Shown piece after piece: positions 34,301 through 46,824 of a stretch of 64,000 bases of DNA. The stretch lies in the NCBI GenBank assembly GCA_025531455.1, contig JAMYHL010000048.1:124001-188000 (forward strand). Direction: 5' to 3'. The DNA is from Apiotrichum sp. Y4204. Its lineage: Eukaryota; Basidiomycota; Tremellomycetes; Trichosporonales; Trichosporonaceae. The first letter of the stretch is position 1. The number at the start of each line of letters is the position of its first letter. The notes beneath the pieces were generated by a model. The model saw nothing but the letters and a program-made list of their open reading frames with translations. It ran no database searches and was not told the DNA's origin. The position numbers were made by a program, and so were the translations under genes.

Positions 34301-37069
34301 CGGCGGCTTGTTCTCGAATACGACGTCGAGGTCTGACTCGATAAGAGCGACAATCTCGGGGAGGCCGTGACGCGGCTGTCCGGCATCCTTCGCTGCCTTG
34401 ATCGTGGCCCCGAGACGGGCAGTGATGTCCCGGACAAAGGCGCCAGACGGCTGCTTGCCCAACAGGCCGACGAGCACGCGACGAAGAAAGTTGAGCACGA
34501 CGGAAGCCGCTTCAGTGGCGATGTGCATGCCCATGAGCTTGGCGTGCAGCTGTTCCACCATGGTAAGCAGCAGTGGGCTGGCGGTGCACGCTGGCGCGCC
34601 GGCGACGGCGGCCGCGTCCTCGATGTACCTGTGTGGCGTCTTGAGTGCGCGGCGCACACACTCGTCCACAAATGAAAGAAGGTGAATCTGCTGTGCGACA
34701 AACATCGGTCCCGAGACGGCGTCGGACACGCGGGGGAAGGCCTCGAGCCAGATCGGGAGCTCGAGGGGGTCGTGCTCAAACAAAAGGGAGGGCTGGAGGA
34801 GGCGGTGCAGCAGCGTAGTCGTCATGGTGTGCGTGACAACGTTGAGCGTGCTGATGTGAAGCTGCAAGATGTGGTAGAGGTAGGAGAACTGCGAGCCAGC
34901 GGCCTTCTTTGTCCAGTTCCAGTCGCGGACCTGGGAGAGGAGGCGAAGGACGTGTAGCTGCGACAGCGCCTCAAAGCCCTCGACGTTACCGCGCGCGTGG
35001 CCAAAGCCGCCGCCCATGCCGACTGTACCCAGGGTTCCGACGGACCCGACTGAGCCCGAATCCGACACGACTGAGCCCTCACGAGCTTCGCGACGTGCAC
35101 GGCGCTCGGCATTGGCACTCGATGCCGAAACGAGAAGTTTGCCAACATCGAATCGGGCTTCGCCGGCCAGTGACGGCAGTGTCTTGTGGTACAGGCCGAA
35201 CAGGCGGAGCGCTGCTTCGGTGAGCATCGCGCTGCGTGCGGCGAGCACTGGGTCGACGTCGTCGTCCTCATTTGCCGGGCGGGCAAGGGTGGCTGCCTTT
35301 TGAGCAAACGCAATGATAACGGGAACCTCGGGGACACGCCGGCGGCACTCGATCTCGAGCTCGCGCGCACCCCTCGCCCACGGCCCGTCCGCCTCGTCAT
35401 CCACCTGTTCCGCAATGTCAGCAAACAGCGCCTGCACGGCGGCGAGCTTCTGCAGGCCGCGCGCCAGTGCCAGCGCTGTGACGTGCTGCACGAGCGGGTT
35501 GGCGTGCTGCAAGCCCTTCGAGAGGTGAGCCTTGGTCAATGGTGAGGGAAGAACCGATTCGACGACAGTGAGCACCTCGGGGGGTACTGTCCGCGGGGGC
35601 ATATCCACACCAGAGGCGTGGTGCGGTGCGGGCTGGTTAAACGTCGAGCGGTCTGGAATAGGGAGGGAGATGACGCGACCGATGTACGCCATCGTTGCGA
35701 TCCAGCGGGCGTCGAGGCGGGGCTCGAGGGACAGCGCCGAGTGCGCCCAGTAACCGCCCACAAGCTCGGGACACGCCTCGAACATCTTGAGCACCCAGGC
35801 TCCGACGCGGCCCTCGTCGTCGACGACGCGCGCGCCGAGGCGCTTGACGACGTTCGAGAGGATGCGGTTGTGCAGCCGCTTCTTGTCGTTCTTGTCCTCC
35901 TCCTCGCGGGGATACCAGCCTTGGTCGGAGAAGCAAATGCCCCGCCCGGGGTGGGAGGTCACGCCCTCAAGGAATCCTGCCGCCATCGCGCCGACCTCGA
36001 CTCCTGTCGTTGGCTCGGTCACGCCGCTGCTGAGGAGCTTGGAGATGTGGTCGATGGCACCCTCGTCAAGGAGTACGAGTGCGATGCGGCGGGCAATACC
36101 TGGCGGCGGCCCGGTGATTGATGCCCACATTGCGTTCAGAATGCGATACACCGTCGTCGGGGGGTCAAGCGACAGTCCAGAGTAGAGGTGCGGAAGGATC
36201 TGCTTGGCATACGACTGGAACGCGGTGGTCGGGAGGAGGGGGAGAATGAGATGGATGACTAGGTGTCGAATATCCGGGCGGTCGAGTGGGTCCTTGTCGC
36301 TGTACTCTACCGCGCCGTCTTTTGTCCGCTTGCGCATGGAGAGCATCTTTCCCAGCCCCTTTGCACTTCCCCCCTCCACGAGCGACGTCCACACCTTGCC
36401 TGCAAGCCGCCCGCGCGCGCCACCGCCCACGAGGTTCGCGGGGTCCGGGGTATCAACATGGACCGCCGCAGCCGCCACGGACAGGCCAGCGAGAATGTGC
36501 TCTCGCCGCCCAGACTGCAGAAGACGTCCCAGGAGATCCGCATACGGCTCATTCGGGGCGACGAGCTTGCTCACGATGCCCGTGACCTGCGTGTGGAAGA
36601 AGGGGAGCGGCGCGAGGATGCGAATCACCTGCGCGAGGAGGAGGGCGGCCGTCTCTGCGAGTTTTTCGTTCTTGTTCTAAAATGTTAGCCTCTGATACCA
36701 GATATATTGATTGGAGACATCCAATTCCGCACTGCTGCCCTCTAGCCTCACTCACCTCCTCGGCAAGCTTCCACGCCTTGAAGATTTCGTCCGCGCTCGG
36801 CGACGCGTCGAGGTAATGCTGTAAGATAATGACGGTGGGATGAGAGATTGGCAGCGGAAGCTCCGAGTGCGGCGTCACGATCTGCTGGTGGAACGACACG
36901 AGTGCTGCGCGTTAGCTTTCACCAGATATCTCTGAAGCTCACCTTGCCGCGATCCGACGGCGAGGCCGTCGCGCACGGCCACGCCGGTCGTGTACGACTT
37001 GGTACCCGGTGCAGGGCGGTGAACCGCGTCCGCCGGGCGCGTGTCGTCGCGCTTGCGTTTTGACGACAT
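31362..37069 (-). CDS. URB1: URB1/Npa1 nucleolar pre-ribosomal protein
   Basis: Large nucleolar factor for early 60S (pre-27S) ribosome assembly. Exons 37069-36943, 36904-36756, 36676-32009 and 31934-31362 give 1838 aa. The start MSSKRKRDDTRPADAVHRP carries a basic nuclear-signal stretch. The N-terminal NopRA1-type region is seen in HPTVIILQHYLDASPSADEIFKAWKLAEE and HTQVTGIVSKLVAPNEPYADLLGRLLQSGRR; the C-terminal signature is SSRFLLQRPVLDVADVPMLYGMLYASGDNDRRERAWIVKLLRDG followed over the last intron by DYRLLARRNVLSLLATLF. The rest is alpha-helical HEAT/ARM-like. A Lys-rich linker (KEKDKARKGKGKEK) lies in the middle. This is the largest gene in the window. The initiator tRNA lies 228 bp beyond its 3' end. 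Assignment rests on terminal signatures and length. Confidence 0.85.
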
Positions 37070-38028
37070 AGGGGTTGTGGTTGGAAGTGTTGAGAAAGTT
37101 GGTCGAGGTCTTTGGTTCTGGACTGATCGATGTCATCTGGACAGAGACTACTCGTTCAGAAATCTCGAAGATCGATATCGAAAGATCACGTGATAATTGA
37201 CAGCGTGAGAAGCATGCGAGTGCCACGCATGCTGGGACGCGACTGATTTTTTAATTTTGATTTTTCTCTCCTTTTATTTCAATTCACCCTTGGGCGGTTT
37301 CCCACGCGACGCGGCTTCCGACATGTCCCATCCGACAAAACAAACAACAGAGCCGATTGCCAGCCATCGCGTTCGCGTAAGCCTCTAGTTCGGATGACAA
37401 CATTTCACAAGTGCAGCTCCTCCAGGATCACATGCCAAACAGCGCCGCGGGCCGTGCATTTTGGGAACACGCTTCGAACAGGGACGACAAAGGGCCAAAG
37501 GGCCGGCCGTCCGTGCGGCGCGGATGCTGGAAGACGATCGCCCACCTGGCTACCTCACTTGCCGAGAAGAGTCATGTTGACATGAGCGCTGCTGAGGATG
37601 CGCCAATCGCTGACGAGAACGGGGCTGGCGGCTCGTAAAATTAAAAGCCAAAAGTGGCTGCCATTCGAAGCAGAAGGAGAACAGCCGTAAACAGAGCGAG
37701 GTTTACGGGCCTGGAGATGGCCGGCCGGCCCTGGCGGCACGTCGCGACTGACTTTGTCTTTGAGACAAATGCCTGGACAGCCTTCCTGGGTGTGCGCAAA
37801 CATTGCACCATCAACCAGTGACAGTTGTTGTCTTCTCACATCTCATTCTTCTCATCACCTAGTTGCGTGTTCCCCTTAACTCCCTTCACTGTATCTCCCC
37901 TCTCAACACCATCCCCATCTCTACCGTGCTCACCACTGTTTGTTCCGTGTAGCCCATCGCACCCACCCTGTCCGTTCCCTGTCTCAAAAGCACAGACATC
38001 TCATCACCACCGGGCCGCAAAGGACGCG
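37070..38028. other. Divergent intergenic region between URB1 and the arrestin gene
   Basis: About 960 bases with two promoters. A T-rich segment at 37240-37285 lies upstream of URB1 and a C/T-rich leader (37830-37990) precedes the arrestin start. No gene supported. Confidence 0.6.
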
Positions 38029-41000
38029 ATGAGTAGTCACCCGCCCCCAGGGAGTCTGTACGCTATGCAGCCCTCCCCACACATGGCCGGGGTGTACCAC
38101 CATCACACGTCGCCCGGCGCCTCACCTCAGCGCCTGCGGATCCACAACCCCGATCCCACGCCGTCGCGCGGCTCGAGCCCGAGCTCGGGATACAGCTACG
38201 AGGAGAGCCGAGCTCCCCCACCCCCGCAGCCCGGGTTCATCCCGCAAAGCAGCTCTCCCCTCCGCCCGAGAAACAACAACAACAACAATAATAACAACCG
38301 CTTCAGCTTTGGCTTTAACCAGAACCGTGCAAACCACACCCGCTCCAACTCGGTACCCCCCGAGGACTCCCAGTTCCTTGTTCCCAAGGGCACGCCGAGG
38401 CGCCTCCGGCCCTCCAAGTCCTCCGAGATCCTGCGCAAGCTTGCAAAGTCGGATCAGAACGCATATCACTCGCTTTCGGACGAGGACGATCCCGAGGAGC
38501 GCCTCCGCCTCCCGACAGACCATCGTTCGGGACCCCGCGGCGCCCGCGGCGTCTCTGGTGCAGCTACGACCTTTGCAGCGATTCCCCCTCCGCAGCCGCA
38601 GCCCCGCCCGCCCACATACCCGTCGGACCCCTACTCGGACCCGTTCACGTCTCCGGTCCGCCAGGTGCCCCGCCAAACTCCTCGCCAGGCGCCGTACCCC
38701 GCCGAGGCGTCGCCGAATAAACCCCAGCGTCCGCTCTCCGAGATGGTACACAAGCACTCGCTCAACGAGGTGCTCCTCAGCGCCGAGACGGGCGGCATGA
38801 TTGCCAGCGCCGACGGCGAGTTCATCAAGGGCAAAGGCCCCGGAGAGCTCTTTGGTGTCCCAGCCCCCGCGCCGCGTGGCCCCCGGGCGGTGCCCATGTC
38901 GCCGGTGTCCTCGCCGCTGCGTCTCCCGCCCGTTGTCCCGATGAGCCAGCCATCTCCGGCATCGACAAGGAACCCTCACTACCCCCCGATTCCCTCCGCG
39001 CCCTCGCGCCTCACCGTGCCCCAGGAGAGCCCCCGGCCGATGCAGACGTCCCCCGTCTCGCTGCCGACCTCGCCTGCTAGGTCACCTCATCCTTCGCAGG
39101 AGCTTCACCGGCAGCAGCAACGCTCGCACACCCAGGAGCTCCCCCAGCAGCAACAGCGCTCGCGAACCCAGGAGTTCCCTCCGCAGCGCTTGCATACCCA
39201 AGAGTTCCCTCAGGAACGCTCATACGCACAAGAGTTCCCGCCTCTCCCGGTTTCCCGCCCCGACTCTGGCAGCTCCGGACACACTGGCACTCGTGGACGA
39301 CACAAGCGCAGCCACTCGGATGGCGAGGCATTGGCCACGCTCGCCCGCCAGGGCACTTTATTCCACCCGGCAAGTTCGCAGGAGCGCGCAGCCCGCGAGC
39401 TCGACGTCATGCTCGGCAAGCCGCGTTCCCGTCGTCTGAGCGCCAACCGCCTGCTCCCTGCGCCCGAGACCGCCAAGCCGAAGGAAAAGGAGCTCGTGCG
39501 TCTCGAGGCAGCCAAGAAGGGCCGCGCGCGTGTTGAGCTCGATGTTCTGATTGAGCGCGAGTGCGTTGTCGAGGGCTGCGAGATGCGTGGCCGAATCGAG
39601 GTGGTCGTCCGTGGCGGGAAGCGCGGCAAGGGCCTGCGCGTTGGCGGCGGCAAACTCCGTGTCCTCGGCTTTGAGGAAACGGAGGACGGCCAGACGAGGC
39701 ACATCTTCTACCAGCAGCAATACCCCCTGCGCGAGTTTGTCGACCCGCGGGCGGCCCAGCGCTGCACCCTCTTTGGCGACGCGCCCGATGAAGAGGGCTT
39801 CCACGCAGCAAAGGAGGGCACGCACGCCTTGTCCTTCTGCATGCGCTTTCCCGTTGATGGCGGCGCCAAGGGCTGCTACACTGCACCAAACAACAAGGGC
39901 CCGAACGTTCGCTACGTCGTGGTCGGGAGCATCAAGCTCCACATTCCCAGCACGGGCAAGCGCGCCATTGCACACTTTTACCGCCCGCTCGTGGTCCTCC
40001 CGTACCATGACCCGTCGACTGCGCTCGCGCCGTCGCCCCAGCCCGTCGTGGCACACACCACCAGCGGACTCGGCTGGCGCATCGGCGGAGAAAAGGGCAA
40101 GGTCGAGATGCAGGTCGCGCTCGGCAGGCGCACCTGGGTTGCCGGGCAGCGCGTCTGGTGCCAGGTGGCGGTGCGTAACCAGAGCCATAAGAAGATCAAC
40201 CGTTGCACGCTCGCGATCCTCCAGGAGGTCAGCACGTTTGGTGTGCCAAAGGGCAATCAGCGCCATCCCCCTGTCGACGTTGTGCGCTCCAAGATTGCGG
40301 AGGAGAGTGTCGAGGCCGAGTTTATGGAGGTCGGCTCGGGTCACGTCACGTCCAAGTCGTGGTGGACTGGCCTCGAGCCCGGCGAGTCGAACCGCTGGGA
40401 CATGAGCGTCCCCATTCCTGTGAGCTTTGTGGTTATGGTTTCAAGCTGACAACAGACTGGGCATCTTTCCATTTCGCGCTCGCGCTTCGTTGAAGTGACG
40501 TACAAGCTGCGCGTGACGCTCAACAACTCGATCTATGTTGATGTGCCTGTGCGGCTTATCAACTTTCTGTCTATCGATCCGCCGCCCATGCCGGGCGACG
40601 CGCGGCGCTTACGCATGTCCATCAGAACGCAGGTGCCGGCTGAGCTTGATGCTGGTGTCGCGGGCCGTGGTGCGGGATACACGCTCGAGCAGATCAAGGG
40701 CGACGACGGCGACGCGGTCACGCGCCAAAGCTCGACGACCCTCGACATGGATAACATGGTTGCGGCGTGCGCGAGTAACCAGCCCGACGACGCCAGGCCG
40801 CGGATGCTCGGCGACGACCTGCATCCCCGCCCTCCCTCGCCTGGGTCAGTGTACTCGACCATGAACGGCAGGTCGGACGCGGGCATGAGCGTCGACGAGG
40901 AGGAGCGCAACCACCTCGTTGTTGAGGCCGCCCGGCGCGACGGCCGCGAGCAGTCCCTAGCAGTCATAAACCGCGATCACTCCGAGACGCTCCTTACGGA

Positions 41001-43416
41001 TGACGACGAGGATGAACGTGATCGCGACGCGTACATCCCTGCTGGCCCTCCCGTCGAGAAGGAGTATCCCATCGGGTACGACGAGCCAGCGCGCGACTCG
41101 TCGGGCGCGATTGATCTGAACTCCGACGCGGACATTTCCTCGTCCGAAACCGAGTCGAACGCGACCGAGACGGACCGCACGCCGCAGGCATCTCCCGGCC
41201 TCCCACCTGTTGAGTTCTCGCCGGTGCCCATCCTGCCGCTGTTCGACATCCCAGACTTTGGCAAGCACCCGCGCGACGAGTATCTCTCGCATATCTCGGA
41301 GGAGGAGGAACCTATCGACGACGACATGCTTACCGAGATTGTGAGTGCCGACGGGCGCGGGCACGGCCACTTCCAGGGCGACGACATGGACATGGACATG
41401 GACATGGACGACATGGACTACACTTCTGAGGACGAGTCGGATAATGACATGGCCCCTGGGATGCGGACGCCGCGCGGTGCGCCCCCGCAGGACGACGACA
41501 CGCCCACCAAAGCCCCCGTGTCGCCGTTCACGGATGAGCGTGAGCGCCTGCTCAAGGAACGCGTCTCGCTCCAGGACCGCCTGGCGTACTTGTGCGGCTT
41601 TGGCAAAGGCGAGCCTGTGCAGTCGTCGCAGTCGGACCCCGAGCCGGAAACCGAATCCAAGAAGAAGGCGCCGGCCACTTACGCCGTGCTCCCCAGCAGG
41701 CCAAAGGACATTGACTTTGCGGAACCGATTGACATTGACACCATCTCGCTCAGCAGCCTGTCGATGGAGGACGACCACCGGACGTTTGCGAATGGCTCGC
41801 CGTACCAGCGTCCGATGACGATATTGAGCTACTCGACCGTGTCGTGGACAGACTATCAGCACAGGGAGGAGAGCGCGCCGACGCTCCCCTCGCCAGGCGG
41901 CGCGCGAGACATCCAGTGGGGCGGCACGCTCACTGGCCGTACAATCTCCGGCCGCTCCGCGCTCCTCAGCATGTCGGACGACGCGCACAGCCTCTCGCAT
42001 GAGGGAAGCGTCAGCACCCTCCGCGCCCGCGGTGGTGGCGCAAACCTCACCAGCCAGCTGTCCCGTCTTTCGGACGGCTCGGAGGGCATGTCCGACGACA
42101 GTGACCTCGAGCCGCCACACTTTGCCCGCCACGGGAGCATGTACGCCTCGAGCTCGGGGCACGACTCGTTCATAACCGCCAACAGCGACCACGACCTGCC
42201 GCAGCTTACAACGCCGGAGCAGAGCGACAGCGACAGCCTCGACTCGCCCCACTCCCCGCAGCAGCCGGTGTACACACGCCCGCTGCCCGCCGAGCCAGAG
42301 GGCAAGCCGAAGCGCCACTCACTTGTGGTGCCGGAGCGCTTCAAGCCGGCGTCACCGACGCGCTCCCCTCTCCAGCAGACGAACCGAATCGTGTCCGAGG
42401 CCGAAAGCGTCGACTCGCTCCTCTCGTCCACGAGCACGAACCTCACCTCTGCAACCCTCGAGAGCGTGCTCCCTGCCGTGCGCGCCCGTGTTGCGCAGAT
42501 CGAGATGCGGTCCGAGGCACTGCGCAAGTTTTCTGTTGCCTCCAGCGCCGGACTCAACCAGTCGCCGCAGCACCTCAATGCCCCGCTGTCCCCGATCCCT
42601 AGTGGTCGCGTCTCGCCGAACGGCCGGAGGAGCTATACCACCGCGCTGGGGTCGCGGTCCCGCTCGCCAGCGAGCATGTCATCACCACGCGGGAGCATCC
42701 ACTCGAACACGATATCAGAGCGCAGCGAGATCACCGACTCACCATACTCTGGCTCCTTCTCGCTCGACTCGCACCCGTCGCCGCTGTCGCTCGCCACCCG
42801 CGCGCGGATGGAGCAGGCGCCGCCGGTCCCTGCCCCGCCGACGCACCAGGGCCTCGACGCCAAGGAACTCGGTGGGGGCGCCTTTGCTCGGGGGATCACC
42901 TCGCCGACGAGCTCGATCGGCCACTCGCGCTGGAGCGGCAGCGACATGTCGCACGGCAACACTCTGTTGAGCCGCGCAAACAGCACTACCGCGCCATCTG
43001 GCCCGCTCGGTGCGTCGGCTGCCAACTCGATCAGCCAGCGCATCCTCGGCCCCCGTGGACCGCGCACGCGGCAGACGGCCATCTCCCCTGCCACCCCGCC
43101 GTTCAGCAGCAAGAACGTTTCGTACTTCCCGGTATCTACCGCGTCGGCCGCGACACCCACGCCGCTCCCGCTCTTCCTGAGCGTCAAGTCGGAGAGTGCG
43201 AGCCTTGAGGACGGATACAGCAGCGACACGTACTCGGACTCGCAGGGCCACACGCTCAGGACGCTCAGCGACCACCAGACGCACCATGTGCTGGTTAAGA
43301 CTGCGAGCAACGCCAGCGATGGGTCTGGCGGGGGCCAGTTCTCGGACGCTAGCGGAAAGAGCGACTGGAGCACTGGATGGCGCGGCGCCAACGTCCGCCT
43401 CCCCACGCTCCGGTGA
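38029..43416 (+). CDS. Alpha-arrestin (arrestin-related trafficking adaptor), extended
   Basis: Predicted 1783-aa protein, exons 38029-40419 and 40456-43416, separated by a 36-nt intron. Alpha-arrestins recruit Rsp5-type ubiquitin ligases to plasma-membrane transporters. The arrestin fold spans about residues 500-840 (RVELDVLIERECVVEGCEMRGRIEVVV; ALSFCMRFPVDG; NVRYVVVGSIKLHIP; then LSISRSRFVEVTYKLRVTLNNSIYVDVPVRLINFLSI after the intron). A PPTY motif at residues 194-197 is a possible Rsp5 WW ligand. The N-terminus is Pro/Ser/Gln-rich with an Asn run, and about 950 residues after the fold are disordered, with acidic clusters (DMDMDMDMDDMDYTSEDESDND) and many Ser-Pro sites. Much longer than typical yeast ARTs (500-1100 aa). 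It converges on LEO1, 152 bp away. Confidence 0.85.
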
Positions 43417-43568
43417 TCAGAGGGTTCCCATACTGTATACTTAGTTTGTTAGTGATAGATAAGACACACACATGCCATGCTGTTGCCCGGTTGCGTATAC
43501 GTACATTGCTAGCTACTGACCATGGTGCCGGTCCAAGACGCGTCACTAAAATCTATCAAGCACCACCC

Positions 43569-45041
43569 CTAGTCCTCCTCGCTCTCGACGTCCATGTCGC
43601 CGTCGTCCTCGCCCTCTGCGTCGTCCTCCTCGCCCTCAGACGACACGTCCTTGGTAGCCTTCTTGCCCTTCTTCTTGCTCTTGCGCTCCGCCTCCTCAAT
43701 GCGCCGGTCCGCAATCTCCGCCGCGTCGAGGTCGTCATCGTCCTCGTCGTCCTCGTCCGTATCATAATGCCGACGCTTGGCCTTGGCCTTGCTCTTGGCC
43801 TTGCTCTTCCGCTTACGCGAGTACTCGTCGTCGTCGGATTCCGAGTCGGCAACGACGAATCCGTCATCCTCGTCATAGTCGCGGTCACGGGCCCGGCGGC
43901 GCTCGCGCTCCTCAAACTCGGATTCGTCCGACGCCTCGCGCTTGAACCGCTCCCCGCGGCGTCCGCCAAGCGAGTCGGCGACCGATCGGCGCGTGTGCGC
44001 GACGCGCGACGACGACGGCTTGGCTGCCTGCCGCTGCGGGGCTGCACGCGCCAGCAGCTCTGCGACCTTTTTCGAATCCACCGCGTCGTCGAGAATCATC
44101 ATCCGCGAGTGCTTCTCGTGCTGCGCGCCGACGTGCTTTACCAGCTCGCGGTGCGTCTTGCTGTCCATCGAGGTCGGGATGAGCGAGAGCTGCCCGGCAA
44201 TCGCCGCTTCCGTGACGAGCACCTGCTCCTCGGGGGCGGTCACACACAAGAACGAAGTTTCGCGGGCCGCAGGTGTCGGGAGCGCAGTCGACTTGCCCTC
44301 TTCTTCCTTTGCCTTTTCATCCTCTGGGCGCGCGAGCGTCGCGCCATAGCTCGGCGCCAGGTCGTACAGGTCGCTTCCGAGCTGGAGACTCACGCTCCCG
44401 TCGCTCCAACGGAGCATGCGGGCGTTCGTCTGCCGCTCGCCCCCGTCCCACCGCCAGCGTATCGTGTTCCGCACGCCAATCATCTTGCCCTTTGCCGCGG
44501 GGCCAGAGAGCTCCTCCGTGTCCTCGTTCGTCGCGCGGTAGTACTCGGGCGTAAATGGCCGCGCCTCGACATTTACATATGCCGGAAGCTTGACGTGCCA
44601 CACCTTGCCGTCGGTAGCCGCGAGCCGCGGCCACGTCGGCACCGGGACGTTGGCGACCACCTCGGACGTCTCCACCTCTTCCTCGGGATACTCTAGCCGC
44701 CGTGTCGAGTCGGGCGTGCTGTCCCGCGTCGACGGCGAGCGCGGCGGCGGGCCCTCGTCGTCCGTGTCCCCGAACAAGTTGTTTCCGTCGTCACTTCCAG
44801 CCTTGTCGTCGTCTGCGCCGCGGTCTTTTGCTCCCCCTTCCCCTTCCCCGTCCCTGTCGGATGCGGCGCCGTCGCCAGCTCCCCGCTCCTCCCGCTGCTC
44901 GTCATCACTCTCCTCGTCGGGATCCACGCGGCGCGCCGGTGCCGCCGGCGGTGGGCTGCTCGCCGTCCCGGAGCCGGGGGACGGCGCGGCGGCCGGAGAC
45001 GTCTGCTCCTCGCCAAAGAGGTCGTTCTCCGAGTCGGACAT
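43569..45041 (-). CDS. LEO1: Leo1, Paf1 complex subunit
   Basis: Subunit of the RNA polymerase II-associated Paf1 elongation complex. Intronless, 490 aa, start MSDSENDLFGEEQTSP with the acidic NDLFGE signature repeated as NNLFGDTDDEG. The Leo1 core runs from about 125 to 300: VPVPTWPRLAATDGKVWHVKLPAYVNVEARPFTPEYY, IRWRWDGGERQTNARMLRWSDGSVSLQLG, and LCVTAPEEQVLV. After it follow HSRMMILDDAVDSKKVAELL, then a charged tail with basic KRKSKAKSKAKAKRR and a very acidic end. Length and order match the family well. It is convergent with the arrestin gene and divergent from ATP4 across about 600 bp. Confidence 0.96.
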   Translation of the reverse strand: MSDSENDLFGEEQTSPAAAPSPGSGTASSPPPAAPARRVDPDEESDDEQREERGAGDGAASDRDGEGEGGAKDRGADDDKAGSDDGNNLFGDTDDEGPPPRSPSTRDSTPDSTRRLEYPEEEVETSEVVANVPVPTWPRLAATDGKVWHVKLPAYVNVEARPFTPEYYRATNEDTEELSGPAAKGKMIGVRNTIRWRWDGGERQTNARMLRWSDGSVSLQLGSDLYDLAPSYGATLARPEDEKAKEEEGKSTALPTPAARETSFLCVTAPEEQVLVTEAAIAGQLSLIPTSMDSKTHRELVKHVGAQHEKHSRMMILDDAVDSKKVAELLARAAPQRQAAKPSSSRVAHTRRSVADSLGGRRGERFKREASDESEFEERERRRARDRDYDEDDGFVVADSESDDDEYSRKRKSKAKSKAKAKRRHYDTDEDDEDDDDLDAAEIADRRIEEAERKSKKKGKKATKDVSSEGEEDDAEGEDDGDMDVESEED

Positions 45042-45638
45042 GGATGTTGGATGGGATGGATGTGGTGTGGTGTGATGCGAGTATTGTTTTTCCTTTTGAG
45101 AACACTTGTGGTTTTGCGCAAGAGAACCGCTCAAGGCCGCAAGAGCGCAACCATCATTGTTGTGTGATAAGGCTTCGTGTTCAAAGTGGGTCGGTATCTA
45201 TCGTATCTACAAAATTATAACACATAATTTACCACGCGACTACCACACATGTTTCACTCCGCCACCCCCGGATGATTTCGGAACTCCGATAACGCCGTAG
45301 GCTGGGGAGGCGTGTCCGGCCGATGTGCGCCGTTAGCTGCTGTGTGGCCTTAGCTTGTCCAGTCATCCAGTCAGGATCGGCGTCCAGTGAGGTCCGGTCA
45401 GCCCCAGTCAAAGGTGGTGGATTGAGTGCCTTCCTCCGGAGCGGGATCAGATTGGAATCAGAGCTGGAGCTTGCTGTCGGACGGACGAAGGAGAGGGAAG
45501 ACACCCCGGCTGGCTGACTGGCTGGCTGCCTGCTCTGCGGTCAGTCTCGCCTCGGCTCGCGCTCGCTGCCCAACGACTTCTCTTCACCACCACCACCCCC
45601 TCACACACCACTCTCCACCCCCACCCCTTCCCTCGAAA
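45042..45638. other. Divergent promoter region between LEO1 and ATP4
   Basis: 597 bases with two promoters. No extra gene; short frames on both strands are unconvincing. Confidence 0.6.
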
Positions 45639-46824
45639 ATGGCTTCCCGTCTCGCCCTCCGCTCGCTCCGGAGCGCCGTCGCCCGCCCGGTCGTCGTCCC
45701 CCGCGCCCTCCAGTCGTGCGTTTCCAAAAGAAGAAGAAGAAGAAAAAATGGGCTCCCCCCACCGCGATCAGAGTCGATGTCCGAGTCTGGCCGAAAGGCG
45801 AGACACTGCCCGAGGCTGTTGCTCGGTGTTGCTCGGTGTCGTGGCGGCGGGGCGCTCGCGTTGCAGAGTGTGTGCTGACGTCGCAGGGTCCGTGGCTACG
45901 CTTCGCGTTAGTATCGAGGGATGTTTGGAAGTGCCGAGAGGAGAAGTGGGGAGAGATTGGGATGGTCGGGGGAAAGACGGAGATGGGGAGGACATGATGG
46001 ACGCAGGAGAGGGCGAGGGATGCCGAAGCGCACCGCGGCGCTGCCCGTAATGGCCACAGCGTGTCAACAATCGGCCCTCGTCCGCTTGCCCCACAAGCGT
46101 CACTCGCCAACCGCATGCTAACCCGCACAGAGCCCACTCCTGACGAGAAGGCCGCCGAGATCATCAACTCGGTCCCCTCGACGTCGCTCTTCACCAAGAC
46201 CGGCGGCATCGTCCTCGGCGCTGGTCTTACCGCCGCTGCCGTCTCGACCGAGCTCTACGTGGGTATCGAGGCGACGCATGAAAGCTGTCGCGAATGACCG
46301 TTTCGTCATCTTTTTCTATTTGTTTCTTCCACTTACGCCAGGTCGCCAACGAGGAGACCGTCCTCGCCGTCGCGTTCCTGATCATCTTTGGCGCGATTGC
46401 CAAGAACATTGGTGCCCCCTACTCTTCGTGGGCGAACGGCCACATTGACCGCATCAAGGGCATCCTCAACGGTGCCCGCGAGCAGCACACCAAGGCCGTG
46501 ACTGACCGCATCGACGCCGTCACCCAGCTCAAGGACGTTGTCCCCCTCACTGAGCAGCTGTACGCCGTCTCGAAGGAGACCTCGAAGCTCGAGCACGAAA
46601 ACTTTGTCCTCGAGCAGGAGGCCGCCATCAAGGGCGAGCTCAAGGCCGTCCTCGACTCGTGGGTCCGCTACGAGCAGCAGCAGCGTGAGGCCGAGCAGGA
46701 GGCCCTCGTCAAGACCGTCACCGCCAACATTGCCGCCGAGATCGCCAAGCCCGCCTTCAAGAAGCAGCTCCTCGAGGAGGCCGTCTCCAACGTCGAGAAC
46801 CTCGCCCGCTCCAAGGCCATCTAA
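45639..46824 (+). CDS. ATP4: Mitochondrial F1Fo ATP synthase subunit b (Atp4)
   Basis: Peripheral-stalk subunit of the mitochondrial ATP synthase. Exons 45639-45715, 45887-45906, 46131-46258 and 46342-46824 give 235 aa. The N-terminal MASRLALRSLRSAVARPVV is a mitochondrial presequence. The mature part starts near RGYASQPTPDEKAAEIINSVPSTSLF; two membrane-spanning stretches follow (TGGIVLGAGLTAAAVSTELY and VLAVAFLIIFGAIAKNIG) and then the long stalk helix rich in Glu, Lys and Gln. Exon 2 is only 20 nt and codes SVRGYAS with its flanks. It was found by requiring phase closure between the presequence and PTPDEKAAEII. Tail-to-tail with the next gene. Confidence 0.93.

Noticed and set aside
40957..42318. 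453-codon frame antisense to the arrestin gene
   Set aside because: Arg/Val/Gly-rich shadow of the disordered arrestin tail; no domain.
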